64,000 nt of DNA from the IMG/VR virus record IMGVR_UViG_3300026488_000027, positions 1 to 64,000 of that record; one strand, 5' to 3'. The position numbers and the translations under genes are program-made. A model generated the notes under the pieces. The model ran no database searches. It was not told the DNA's origin and saw only the letters and a program-made list of their open reading frames with translations. The stretch is from a virus. The number at the start of each line of letters is the position of its first letter. Position 1 is the stretch's first letter. Below are positions 1 to 7,665 of the stretch, in pieces.

Positions 1-2157
1 ACCACTTTCATAAGCGCATCTTGCAAGATTTATTGTAACTACTCTTCTACTTCCTATACCAAGACCACCATTTCCAAAACTATCCAACCCCTTCCCAAAA
101 ATTTCATTTAAATCCATCTTAAATCTGCAACATTGCATCAACTTCATTGTGCTCAAGTCCGAAATGTAAATATTAAATAGACCTTCTGTATTTAGAGCTA
201 TGAATTTATTGAAGAAATCCTCATCAAGAATGTTTTTGTTTTCATCTACAGTCACAGATATGGTAGTAACAGGAAAGCGAATAGGCATTCCGGTTATAGG
301 ATCTTTTCTGGCCATAAGTGAAGCAAAGATATATTCTATCTCAACTATAATATCAAGTATCAACTTTCTATTTATATCTGAAACATTAAACTTTGCTTTA
401 ATGAAGTCAAAATAACCGAAGTTTTCCATGATAGTTTCAAGTCCTGGCCTGTCAGATAGGGTGACATTTGTAAATGGAGACTGATTTGCTATTCTGAAAG
501 GTCTGTTCAATGGATAGATAAATCTCTGAAAATCATTTTCTATCTTCTTTCTAAAACCTTTTCTTGAAACAATTGCCTTACACAAAGATTTTAAGGTCAA
601 ATCATTCAAAACTGTTCTGTTTGTGTTTCTCATGTATTCATCAAGTAGAACGATGAAATAGCAAATGAAGAAATCAGCTGGATTGATGGCTCCTGTGCAG
701 GACTGAGACATACACATTATAGTTTCCTTTACCTGCTCTGTATAAGTTGAAGCCCATCTTGGTGGTGATGAAGGCAAGATTTCCCATTCCTGACCATCAA
801 TGAGAAGTTTCAGTGTCTGCAAAGAAACACAGTTGTGGCTATAAATACCATTAACAATCAGTGTGGTTGAAGCTGTTGTTATATCATAAATAAATTCATC
901 ATCTATATCTATTTCCATGTTTGTTGTAACTAAACTCCAATCATTTTCAAACACAGGTTCAGGACTTATCTTTGCACGATATTTAATTGTGTCATTCTTA
1001 TAAGGTTCTATTTCACACATGGTGAAGTCACAAAAACGCAAAAGATAGAATAGTTTATTAAGTAAAACTCTGTTTTCTGTTTCTATCATTTCAACTGAAC
1101 CATTATATATAGAATCAACTATACCATTCACAAAAGCACAAATAGTTTCTACATCCCACATCAAAACATCATAGGGAATAGTAAGACCTTTTTTCAAATT
1201 ATAACAACCACTTCCGAGAAGCTTCTCTACAAAAATTTCATCAAGAATACAAATATATCTTTTACCCATTGCATCAGTAACAAGAAAATTCTTTATTCCT
1301 ATTGAATCAAGAAGTTCTATTATTCTACCAGATGTAATCCCATTAACATGAATCTTCACTATACACTTATCAAGATCAACTGTTCCAGCAGCAACCACAA
1401 CACCAAAAAGATAAGCATATCTTCTATCAAAATTTGTCTTTCCATCAATGAAATCATAATCAAAGATAGTGTATAAAGTTTTCCCAACAAAACAATCTTT
1501 AGCTTCACATTCCCCTTCTTCTGTTATCATGGGATGGTTATCTGTAACAATAACTCCTCTTCCACTTGAAGTCTTTATATAGAGCATCTGTCTATGGCGT
1601 TTCTTCTTTGTCAACAACAGAACTTTTGTAAAACCATCCTTATCCAAAACAAAACAACCTTTTGGTTTCTTTACAAAAACACCATCTTCTACCTGTTCTT
1701 CTGGCTCTTCAACAAGACCAAACAGCTCTTCAAAAGAAACCAATAGAAGTTTACCTTTATACTTCGCAATGACAACTTCATCTTTGCAATAGGTATAAGG
1801 CAAATTCATTCCAACAGAAAGATCATGAACATAGATACCACCTGACAAAATGCTCTTCATTGTTTTTTCTGGATCAGCACCTATTTTATCCAACCATTCA
1901 TAAATTTTATACAAACTGACCAACTTTACATGAGGTTTCATCATTTCCGCAAGTATCCTCGATGGTGTAGAAGATGACACATTTGAGTTTGGATCAACTG
2001 TAAAACTATCTGCATCTCTATAACACTTTTCATAATTATCAATAGGATCAAGTTTAGTTATTCCATGCATTTCAAGAATTTCCTTTGCCTTCTCAGCTCC
2101 AAAATCATTCGTAAGCATATTGTTTAGCTTGTTTATAAAAGACATTGAAGATACCAT
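1..2157 (-). CDS. nrdD: Anaerobic ribonucleoside-triphosphate reductase NrdD, 3' end beyond window, interrupted by an intein
   Basis: Class III ribonucleotide reductase, which makes dNTPs from NTPs without oxygen. The reading frame is open from an ATG at 2157 (GGAGGG eight bases upstream) to the window edge, 719 codons. N-terminal residues 1-123 contain the SLYKIYEW and GGIYVHDL stretches typical of the family. After the intein the protein resumes at Cys443 with CVSLQTLKLLIDG, and near the edge has GIGSRRVVTINLAR, like the NrdD barrel. The glycyl-radical C terminus lies outside the window. The intein (residues 124-442) sits directly before Cys443, which by position looks like the conserved active-site cysteine (inference). 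NrdG follows upstream on the same strand, as is usual for this pair. Family assignment is firm; exact roles of residues are inferred. Confidence 0.9.
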   Translation of the reverse strand, partial: MVSSMSFINKLNNMLTNDFGAEKAKEILEMHGITKLDPIDNYEKCYRDADSFTVDPNSNVSSSTPSRILAEMMKPHVKLVSLYKIYEWLDKIGADPEKTMKSILSGGIYVHDLSVGMNLPYTYCKDEVVIAKYKGKLLLVSFEELFGLVEEPEEQVEDGVFVKKPKGCFVLDKDGFTKVLLLTKKKRHRQMLYIKTSSGRGVIVTDNHPMITEEGECEAKDCFVGKTLYTIFDYDFIDGKTNFDRRYAYLFGVVVAAGTVDLDKCIVKIHVNGITSGRIIELLDSIGIKNFLVTDAMGKRYICILDEIFVEKLLGSGCYNLKKGLTIPYDVLMWDVETICAFVNGIVDSIYNGSVEMIETENRVLLNKLFYLLRFCDFTMCEIEPYKNDTIKYRAKISPEPVFENDWSLVTTNMEIDIDDEFIYDITTASTTLIVNGIYSHNCVSLQTLKLLIDGQEWEILPSSPPRWASTYTEQVKETIMCMSQSCTGAINPADFFICYFIVLLDEYMRNTNRTVLNDLTLKSLCKAIVSRKGFRKKIENDFQRFIYPLNRPFRIANQSPFTNVTLSDRPGLETIMENFGYFDFIKAKFNVSDINRKLILDIIVEIEYIFASLMARKDPITGMPIRFPVTTISVTVDENKNILDEDFFNKFIALNTEGLFNIYISDLSTMKLMQCCRFKMDLNEIFGKGLDSFGNGGLGIGSRRVVTINLARCAYESG
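832..1788 (-). other. Intein in NrdD with decayed LAGLIDADG endonuclease
   Basis: In-frame insert of 319 residues between extein residue Tyr123 and Cys443. It starts with Cys (CKDEVVI) and ends with SHN before the +1 Cys, the standard nucleophile and Asn of protein splicing. A block-B-like VTDNHPMIT occurs about 95 residues in, and the C-terminal block reads IYDITT...IYSHN. Between them are two LAGLIDADG-like helices, YLFGVVVAAGTV and FVNGIVDSIYNGSV, in which the usual catalytic acidic residues before G appear as Ala and Asn. Splicing therefore looks intact while homing activity looks lost. Confidence 0.85.
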
Positions 2158-2200
2158 GACATCATCCCTCCCGAAAAAAGATTTTATTGATTAGAAAAAC

Positions 2201-2710
2201 TTAGATTACTAAAGAAAAACCAGAATCAGTTTTCTTCCACAGATTCTGGTTCTCAGTTGCAAGATAAAAATTATTGTGAAGAAATTTCTTATTTGAACAT
2301 CTTTCGTCATACCTTCCTGTTTTTACATAATCAACAACATCAAGTAAATATTGATAGTGTCTTTTTACATAATCAAAATCAAATCCGGTGAATAAAACAA
2401 ATTTTACGTCAGGAAATCTATTTTTTATTGACAGAATAAGGTTATAAATAAAAAGAACTCTTTTTTCATTATAAAGTGGTTCTCCACCAAGTAAGTGAAC
2501 TTCTTTGACAAGCTCATGAGACAGTATATTTGACAATCTTTCAACAACACTATTTACATCCTTTTCATAATCAGAAATATAGTTCCACAATTCCTTGTTA
2601 TGACAATTTTTACATTTGTGCTGGCATCCAGTAAAATAAAGTTCTACTGCAAATACATCTTCATTAATAGCATAAGGAGACACCTGTCCAACAATAACCG
2701 AGTCTTTCAT
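2201..2710 (-). CDS. nrdG: Anaerobic ribonucleotide reductase activating protein NrdG
   Basis: Radical-SAM activase that installs the glycyl radical on NrdD using S-adenosylmethionine and a 4Fe-4S cluster. The cluster motif CxxxCxxC is visible as Cys29, Cys33 and Cys36 (GCQHKCKNCHN), followed by a LLGGEPL stretch that matches the radical-SAM GGEP motif. Length 169 aa is normal for NrdG. The start has a GGAGG site seven bases upstream. It lies 43 bp upstream of nrdD in the same leftward operon, the expected partner arrangement. Confidence 0.93.
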   Translation of the reverse strand: MKDSVIVGQVSPYAINEDVFAVELYFTGCQHKCKNCHNKELWNYISDYEKDVNSVVERLSNILSHELVKEVHLLGGEPLYNEKRVLFIYNLILSIKNRFPDVKFVLFTGFDFDYVKRHYQYLLDVVDYVKTGRYDERCSNKKFLHNNFYLATENQNLWKKTDSGFSLVI

Positions 2711-2728
2711 CTTAATCCTCCAGCAAGG

Positions 2729-3022
2729 TCATTTTATTAATGAAACTCTAAAACCTTTTCCACGAAGCATGTTAGTAAGCAATTCGGCTGCTTCTAAAGT
2801 CAAAAAAGGTATGTGAACATAAATTACACACTTCTTTCCTCTCTTGGTATTATGTATATTTAAGAACAAAGTATCAATATCACTTTCAGTAAATTCATCA
2901 AAAGTAAAACACAAGGTAGCACCATCAAAAACATCACCAAAAACTTCAGTTATGCCAGAAATACAATCTAAACAGCTTAATATTTCAGTCATTATTTCTT
3001 CTGCTGTAGATATCTTCTTCAT
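2729..3022 (-). CDS. Hypothetical protein, 97 aa
   Basis: No family recognised. A mixed alpha/beta protein with an acidic middle (FDEFTESDIDTLF) and a C-terminal half with alternating hydrophobic strands and a helix (VIYVHIPFLTLEAAELL). It overlaps the end of the upstream zinc-ribbon gene by 38 bp if the first ATG is used. A start at the ATG at 2992 would leave almost no overlap, but neither start has a strong Shine-Dalgarno, so the N terminus is uncertain. It sits between the zinc-ribbon gene and nrdG in the leftward operon. Confidence 0.65.
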   Translation of the reverse strand: MKKISTAEEIMTEILSCLDCISGITEVFGDVFDGATLCFTFDEFTESDIDTLFLNIHNTKRGKKCVIYVHIPFLTLEAAELLTNMLRGKGFRVSLIK

Positions 3023-3143
3023 CCGTCTTTGTTTTATCCTTCATTTTCAAAACCTTTTCATAGAAACAAGTTGCACAAACTATATTTCCATCTGCTAAGA
3101 TAAAACCACTGCTTAATGAACATTCACACAAATAACATTTCAT
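2985..3143 (-). CDS. Small zinc-ribbon protein, 52 aa
   Basis: Two CxxC knuckles are visible, CYLC at residues 3-6 and CATC in the middle, so it probably binds one zinc ion. The frame is open further upstream to 3170, but GGAGG lies six bases before the ATG at 3143, which gives MKCYLCEC as the N terminus. The tail is charged (KDKTKTDEED). Function unknown; small zinc ribbons are common among phage regulators and adaptors. It overlaps the genes on both sides. Confidence 0.7.
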   Translation of the reverse strand: MKCYLCECSLSSGFILADGNIVCATCFYEKVLKMKDKTKTDEEDIYSRRNND

Positions 3144-3478
3144 AGCAATCCTCCGTTTTCGGTTAAACAAGGTGCAATACCCACAATTTCTTCTAAATTA
3201 AGAACTATTCTGAAACCAGAATTTCTACTTGAAAACGGAAATACTGGTTCTATGTGAAATTGAACCTGTGGTTCATTCATTTCTGAATCAATAAATCCTG
3301 TATTCATAAGATAACTCGAACAAAGAAATGGATTTTCAAGAACTATGAATTTATCTGACACACTATAATCAACAAGCTTGCCTATAACAGCTTTGAAACC
3401 ATCCTTCAATATAATTTGAACATCTGTTCCATGCAACTTTTCAAGATCTTTCATAAAATACAAAACTCCATCATTCAT
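3140..3478 (-). CDS. Hypothetical protein, 112 aa
   Basis: No family recognised. The first half, with DVQIILKDGFKAVIGKLVDY followed by KFIVLEN, has the alternating strand pattern of a small beta-barrel and recalls Sm/LSm-like proteins, but this is only a resemblance. The start has GGAGG five bases upstream. Its end overlaps the start of the zinc-ribbon gene by 4 bp, suggesting translational coupling, and thyX ends 9 bp upstream. Confidence 0.65.
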   Translation of the reverse strand: MNDGVLYFMKDLEKLHGTDVQIILKDGFKAVIGKLVDYSVSDKFIVLENPFLCSSYLMNTGFIDSEMNEPQVQFHIEPVFPFSSRNSGFRIVLNLEEIVGIAPCLTENGGLL

Positions 3479-3487
3479 TCTAACCTC

Positions 3488-4123
3488 CTATTTTACAGTC
3501 TCAAAATATGCATCAAAAATAAACTTATATTCTTCGGGAATTGCTTCATACATCTTTCTTGCAAGTTCTCTTATTTCCCAATGTGCAGCTTTGTCTAATC
3601 TTAATCTAAAGAAATTAAAAAGACTTCTTGCATTGATAGTCATAACTAATTCAGTCTTCCAACATTCAGGCAAAAAGTATTTCAAATCATCTTGACACAT
3701 ACCGAATTCTTTCATTTTCTTCATTTCCATAATCAAATTAAATACAGAATATCTTAGTGAATTCTTCTGTGAATCATCAAAATGTTCTGGAACTACAATA
3801 AATTTGTCCACATCCTGCATAGAACTTATCTGGTCAATGGCTCTGTTAAGGGTATATCTTGTGGACTTTACTGAATAGGATGCTATTCTATGTCTCACAA
3901 GCTCCTGCAACATCAACCTTGAACAACCTTCAATATGGAAGGTAAAATACAAATGTTCAAATACAGAATGATGACCTCTTTTCACCAGAGACTTTAGAAA
4001 TTCCTTATCAGCTAATCCAATAGAATCAAAATTACTGTCACTTCTACTTAAAGATTCATGACAAGTTCTCGCAGCCAAAACAACCAAGTAAAGACTTGAA
4101 TGTGAAAGAAGTCTTACCTTCAT
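3488..4123 (-). CDS. thyX: FAD-dependent thymidylate synthase ThyX
   Basis: Converts dUMP to dTMP using methylene-tetrahydrofolate, FAD and NADPH. The family signature RHR-x7-S is present at residues 77-87 (RHRIASYSVKS) and is followed by TRYT. The start at 4123 gives MKVRLLSHSS, the usual ThyX N terminus, with AGGAG eight bases upstream; a longer GTG start at 4159 has no such support. Length 211 aa is normal. It sits with nrdD/nrdG and dut, so this phage makes its own thymidylate. Confidence 0.93.
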   Translation of the reverse strand: MKVRLLSHSSLYLVVLAARTCHESLSRSDSNFDSIGLADKEFLKSLVKRGHHSVFEHLYFTFHIEGCSRLMLQELVRHRIASYSVKSTRYTLNRAIDQISSMQDVDKFIVVPEHFDDSQKNSLRYSVFNLIMEMKKMKEFGMCQDDLKYFLPECWKTELVMTINARSLFNFFRLRLDKAAHWEIRELARKMYEAIPEEYKFIFDAYFETVK

Positions 4124-4137
4124 TTGCTCTACTCCTT

Positions 4138-4314
4138 TTAGTTTTTTGTGAAAATCCACTTATCAATAAACCAGAAAACACAAGCACCAAAAGCTTGTCC
4201 TATCATCAAATTTATCCACAATGGTAATCCCTGTTTCTCAAGGAAAAGCATCAGCGGCATCATCACCCATGCTGAAACTTGCCACCTCAAATGATACAAC
4301 AAATATCTATTCAT
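4138..4314 (-). CDS. Small membrane protein, 58 aa
   Basis: Starts at MNRYLLYHLR, its ATG overlapping the end of the upstream gene (ATGAATAG), so translation is probably coupled. Two hydrophobic stretches, WVMMPLMLFLEKQGLPLWINL and ACVFWFIDKWIF, suggest two membrane passes with a lysine-rich end. No family recognised. Its neighbour encodes a papain-like fold protein, but no functional link can be shown. Confidence 0.6.
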   Translation of the reverse strand: MNRYLLYHLRWQVSAWVMMPLMLFLEKQGLPLWINLMIGQAFGACVFWFIDKWIFTKN

Positions 4315-5047
4315 GGTAATATATCTTATCTTTCCTAATGTCAAGTATTCCTACACTGCTAAATATAGGTGAAAGCTTAAACATCTTAGGTGATACTTTA
4401 TAACCGAAGTTAAACTTTTTGGTATTATTAGCGTAGTGCCAAAATCTTTCAGTTCCTAAACCAGAATTTACATAATCTTCAAGAGACATGCTTCTTGCAA
4501 GTAGCAAATCATCTTCAAATTTATTACCAAGAAATGAAAAGACTTTGACACCAGACTGATACAATATGTTAGTAGCTACCTCTGAACAAAATCCTCCATC
4601 AGGATCAACATCTTTGGTTTTCTTAATCCAATCAATGAATGGAGCTGTCACAAACCACACCAAACCAAGAAGAGAATACTTTTGCTTCCCTATCCTTTCT
4701 TCCCACAATCTATGAATCTTTGAATACTGATATTCTGAAACTTCAATTCCTTTAACATAAATTCTGTAATTCACATAATCAGTAAAAATGTTTTCAATTG
4801 TTACCTTTGGAAATGTCGCCGAAACCACCAATCCAGCACTTTCAAATGAATTAATTACATTTGCTCTATCCATAACTTTGACTTCAGACATTTTAGTTAT
4901 GAATTTCTGAAACTGCTTTTCATTCCAAATCATACCAACATGTGTTGCCTTTCCCCATGTTCTTATTTGAATCATAACTTGAACTGGAGCTATTTTCCAA
5001 TTATACTTCAATGGTTCAAACACAAGAAAATAAACTTCTTTTTTCAT
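4307..5047 (-). CDS. Permuted papain-like (NlpC/P60-type) cysteine peptidase or acyltransferase fold
   Basis: The order His-first, Cys-later fits the permuted NlpC/P60 (YiiX/LRAT-like) arrangement: His36 in ATHVGMIW near the N terminus and Cys154 in GGFCSEVA, with the KYSLLGLV stretch just before it as in that group. The substrate cannot be read from sequence; family members act on peptides, amides or lipids. 246 aa, no signal peptide. The end overlaps a small membrane protein gene and the start overlaps the ParB-like gene by 4 bp, so all three are probably translated together. Fold call moderate, activity unknown. Confidence 0.6.
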   Translation of the reverse strand: MKKEVYFLVFEPLKYNWKIAPVQVMIQIRTWGKATHVGMIWNEKQFQKFITKMSEVKVMDRANVINSFESAGLVVSATFPKVTIENIFTDYVNYRIYVKGIEVSEYQYSKIHRLWEERIGKQKYSLLGLVWFVTAPFIDWIKKTKDVDPDGGFCSEVATNILYQSGVKVFSFLGNKFEDDLLLARSMSLEDYVNSGLGTERFWHYANNTKKFNFGYKVSPKMFKLSPIFSSVGILDIRKDKIYYHE

Positions 5048-5808
5048 AACATTTCCTCCAAAGAGGTCTTAATTTTGTTCAAACAAGTTTCTATGTCATC
5101 TTCTATTGATCTTACTCTTTCACCATAAAGTGATACAAAAACTTCGTGTAGTATCTTTTGTTTTGCAAAGGGATCAGTCTCTTCTCTTTTCTCAATAACT
5201 TTGTTCAGTAGTGAATAACAATCATTATATAGAGAAGCCCACTTCAATCTCTTTTCCTTTGCTTCTGATATGGGAACTTCCATAAAATCAAAATCAACCT
5301 TCTTGGCTATAAATTCAAATGTGGCAGGAGAAAATCTTTCATTCTCAAGCAAAGCAAAACCAAATGTTACATAATATGGAACATTTATGACAGACCACAA
5401 TTCTGACTCTTTCATGTCTGGACTTGAGGTAACACTATCTATGTAAAGTGAAACAGCCTGCTGGCTTTTTTCACGAATGTTAGGTGTTTTTTCAACATTA
5501 TAATACAAGGAAAATTCATATATTTTATCATCAGGTAAAACAATTACAGGAATTTCTTTATCATTTCCAAGAATAGCCTTTGCTGCTTCTACTCTGTGCT
5601 GTCCATCTGCCACATAATAAGTTCCATCCTTCTTAACAACCAGTGGGAAAGAAACAAACCCAAGCTTTAACATAGAAGCTGTAAGAGATTGTAAAAGTGT
5701 TCTGGAAATCTTACGCTGATATTTAGAAATCTCTAAAGACTCAATAGGCACAAATTCAAGTTTCAACCGGACACCATTGATAGGTTCAGTAAACTCAAAC
5801 TCCTTCAT
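5044..5808 (-). CDS. ParB/sulfiredoxin-fold protein
   Basis: The N-terminal domain carries the ParB-N signature: ISKYQRKIS near residues 28-36, then YYVADGQHRVEAAKAIL around residues 64-80, the GxHR-type nucleotide-binding box. Phage members act as CTP or ATP switches, nucleases or DNA-modification accessories; the residues here do not decide which. The C-terminal 150 residues are unrecognised and mostly helical. AGGAGG precedes the start, and a strong TTGACA/TATACT promoter lies about 40 bp upstream, so this is the first gene of a transcript that runs on to thyX and nrdD. Confidence 0.75.
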   Translation of the reverse strand: MKEFEFTEPINGVRLKLEFVPIESLEISKYQRKISRTLLQSLTASMLKLGFVSFPLVVKKDGTYYVADGQHRVEAAKAILGNDKEIPVIVLPDDKIYEFSLYYNVEKTPNIREKSQQAVSLYIDSVTSSPDMKESELWSVINVPYYVTFGFALLENERFSPATFEFIAKKVDFDFMEVPISEAKEKRLKWASLYNDCYSLLNKVIEKREETDPFAKQKILHEVFVSLYGERVRSIEDDIETCLNKIKTSLEEML

Positions 5809-5848
5809 ACCGACAAACCTCCTTTTCCTTCAGTTTATCTTGTCTATT

Positions 5849-5876
5849 AGTATAACACAAGCAGAAAATTTGTCAA
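5849..5876 (-). promoter_or_regulatory. Sigma-70-like promoter for the ParB-like gene
   Basis: On the minus strand, TTGACA (5876-5871) and TATACT (5854-5849) are separated by 16 bp, in the gap before the gene that starts at 5808. Confidence 0.75.
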
Positions 5877-5880
5877 GTGG

Positions 5881-6330
5881 TCAAAGTAAATTTATTTCCT
5901 CAAGAATTGAACAAGCTTCACTTATTTTCTTAAATTTTTCTGGATCAGACTGGGCAAGTTTCATAAAAAACTGTGGTCTATCATTAAGTAGTTTTACAAA
6001 AAACAAAACATCTGTTAATTCTCTTGGTGGAACCCTAACTTTTTCTCCTCCAAACACAGATAAAACAAATTTAGCTGCTTTATAAGCTATATCAAGAATT
6101 CGTTCTCTACTTTCCAATTTTATCTTTTCTGACTCGTCAGCCATACTATAAAGTTTTTCAACAGTATCCCATCCAAATTCATCCAACAAAAAAGCAAAAG
6201 AAACACCTATCCCTTCTTTGGCACGAAATGCTCTTTCAAGGATTTCCTTTGGAGGTCGTTCTGAAAAATAACTCTTCTCTAAAAGAAGTTTGAAAACATC
6301 TTTTTTATCCGAAAACCTTTTTCGCTGCAT
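5881..6330 (-). CDS. Hypothetical protein, 149 aa
   Basis: No family recognised. Largely helical and charged, with KDVFKLLLEKSYF at the N terminus and repeated amphipathic helices; no Cys cluster or membrane segment. GGAG lies seven bases before the ATG at 6330. The start overlaps the end of the preceding leftward gene by 26 bp. It is the last gene before the promoter region at 5,809-5,880. Confidence 0.65.
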   Translation of the reverse strand: MQRKRFSDKKDVFKLLLEKSYFSERPPKEILERAFRAKEGIGVSFAFLLDEFGWDTVEKLYSMADESEKIKLESRERILDIAYKAAKFVLSVFGGEKVRVPPRELTDVLFFVKLLNDRPQFFMKLAQSDPEKFKKISEACSILEEINLL

Positions 6331-6553
6331 CAGCTAACTCCATTCTAAACTGTTTCACTTCTGGATTTATATCAGGAACTTTCTGAAAGAAATCTATTAC
6401 TGTTTCAACATCAAATTCTTCAAGAATCTTTCGCATTTCATCATTCATGCAAATTGTATAGATATTCATGTTCAAAAATGAATCAAGATCTCTTACTATA
6501 TTTGTTTCTTTCAACAAAAAAAGAAATCTTTTTATATTTGTTACTTCTTGCAT
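6305..6553 (-). CDS. Hypothetical protein, 82 aa
   Basis: No family recognised. Helical, mixed charge, with IKRFLFLLKETNIVRDLDSF near the N terminus. The ATG at 6553 is preceded by GGAG eleven bases upstream; a GTG at 6565 in the same frame is the alternative start. It overlaps the nuclease gene upstream by 13 bp and the next gene by 26 bp, a tight run that suggests the three are translated together. Confidence 0.6.
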   Translation of the reverse strand: MQEVTNIKRFLFLLKETNIVRDLDSFLNMNIYTICMNDEMRKILEEFDVETVIDFFQKVPDINPEVKQFRMELADAAKKVFG

Positions 6554-7086
6554 GAGTTCAGGCACTCCAAGATGGTGTCACGATCCACTATTGATAGAAA
6601 ATCAGAAAAGAGATAAAAATCAAATGGATAAGGTTTGTATAAACGAAGAATCTTCTTTCCATTAAGTTGGCTTTTTAAGTAGCATAGTTTTTTTGATACA
6701 TAAACATCTACAGCACACATAATTGGATACCGATCAAGTTTAAAAACTAAAAGACCATATCTTCCACTTTCACCTGCTTCAACTCTAAGTTTTCTCAACC
6801 ATCCAAGTAAAGGAACAGATTTATCTCCTGCAATCACTCCAAATAAGTTGAACCTTCTTGTCCTTTTACATTCAATCACAAATAAATCAAGCAGTGGTCT
6901 TCCACATTCATTGATATATGTAATATCACCAAGTTGTTTTGAAGAAATATGGCTTGCTGCTCCCGAAGCATGTGTTCTCCAGAAAACCAATTCGCCTTTC
7001 TTGTAAAGATCAGGTGCCCACCACCTTGAAAGTATTTTTGCTACATCTCTTTCAAAATCTGATCCTTTTCTCTTAGACTGAGACAT
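6541..7086 (-). CDS. PD-(D/E)XK nuclease, possible Holliday-junction resolvase
   Basis: Residues match the restriction-endonuclease core: Glu12 in GSDFERDVAKIL, Asp54 in LGDITY, and Glu72/Lys74 in FVIECKR, in the order E...D...ExK and at Hjc-like spacing. A basic, Arg-rich segment follows. Length 181 aa. It lies among recombination genes (SbcC/D, RecA-like), which fits a resolvase or DNA-end-processing role. Hjc-like proteins cleave four-way junctions during phage recombination and packaging; the specific substrate here is inferred from context only. Confidence 0.7.
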   Translation of the reverse strand: MSQSKRKGSDFERDVAKILSRWWAPDLYKKGELVFWRTHASGAASHISSKQLGDITYINECGRPLLDLFVIECKRTRRFNLFGVIAGDKSVPLLGWLRKLRVEAGESGRYGLLVFKLDRYPIMCAVDVYVSKKLCYLKSQLNGKKILRLYKPYPFDFYLFSDFLSIVDRDTILECLNSCKK

Positions 7087-7089
7087 GGT

Positions 7090-7644
7090 TCACACTCCTG
7101 TGGAACCGATTCCTTTACTTCCCCTTGTCGTAGGAAAAATAATATCAAATTTATCATAAAGTTCTTCATTAAACATAAACAACATTCTTATTGTATCTGG
7201 TATTTCATAATTTGCTGGAGTTAAAGACAACTGAAATGTCATCTGTGCTAACCTTGTTCCACTTGGGACATAAGCTTTTCCGAATTTGTTGTAAAGTAAA
7301 CTCGTATTAAAACAACATAGAATTAACTTACAATCACCTCTATAAGATGGGTCAATTGTTGCTGGAGAATTAGGAATCCACAATCCATATTTATGTAGAG
7401 AAGATCTTGGTCTTATTTCAGCCATCACATAAGGAGGAAGTTTTACCTTTACTCCAGTTTCAGCAATTACAGCACAATCTGGTGCATCATTAAAATAAAT
7501 ATCATTTAAAGGAGAAAGATCCACTCCAAAATCACTACCACTTATTCTGACATTTTTATTTTTTAGAGCAACAACAACATCAAACTTTGTGAGATTCAAG
7601 TCATGTATTGAAGTATTTTCCATCACTACTGTTTCTACAAACAT
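7090..7644 (-). CDS. dut: dUTPase (dUTP diphosphatase)
   Basis: Hydrolyses dUTP to dUMP and pyrophosphate, supplying ThyX and keeping uracil out of DNA. Motif 2 is PRSSL, motif 3 is ATIDPSYRG (the uridine-binding Asp and Tyr), motif 4 is GTRLAQM, and the glycine-rich C-terminal motif 5 is RGSKGIGSTG, which closes over the active site. Start at 7644 (MFVETV) has GGGAGG five bases upstream; an ATG further up at 7662 lies before this site. 184 aa, somewhat longer than bacterial Dut because of an insert before motif 5. Confidence 0.92.
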   Translation of the reverse strand: MFVETVVMENTSIHDLNLTKFDVVVALKNKNVRISGSDFGVDLSPLNDIYFNDAPDCAVIAETGVKVKLPPYVMAEIRPRSSLHKYGLWIPNSPATIDPSYRGDCKLILCCFNTSLLYNKFGKAYVPSGTRLAQMTFQLSLTPANYEIPDTIRMLFMFNEELYDKFDIIFPTTRGSKGIGSTGV

Positions 7645-7665
7645 AGAAACCTCCCACATCAAAAT

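Noticed and set aside
200-415. 71-codon rightward frame
   Set aside because: Antisense to the intact nrdD frame, with no ribosome binding site.
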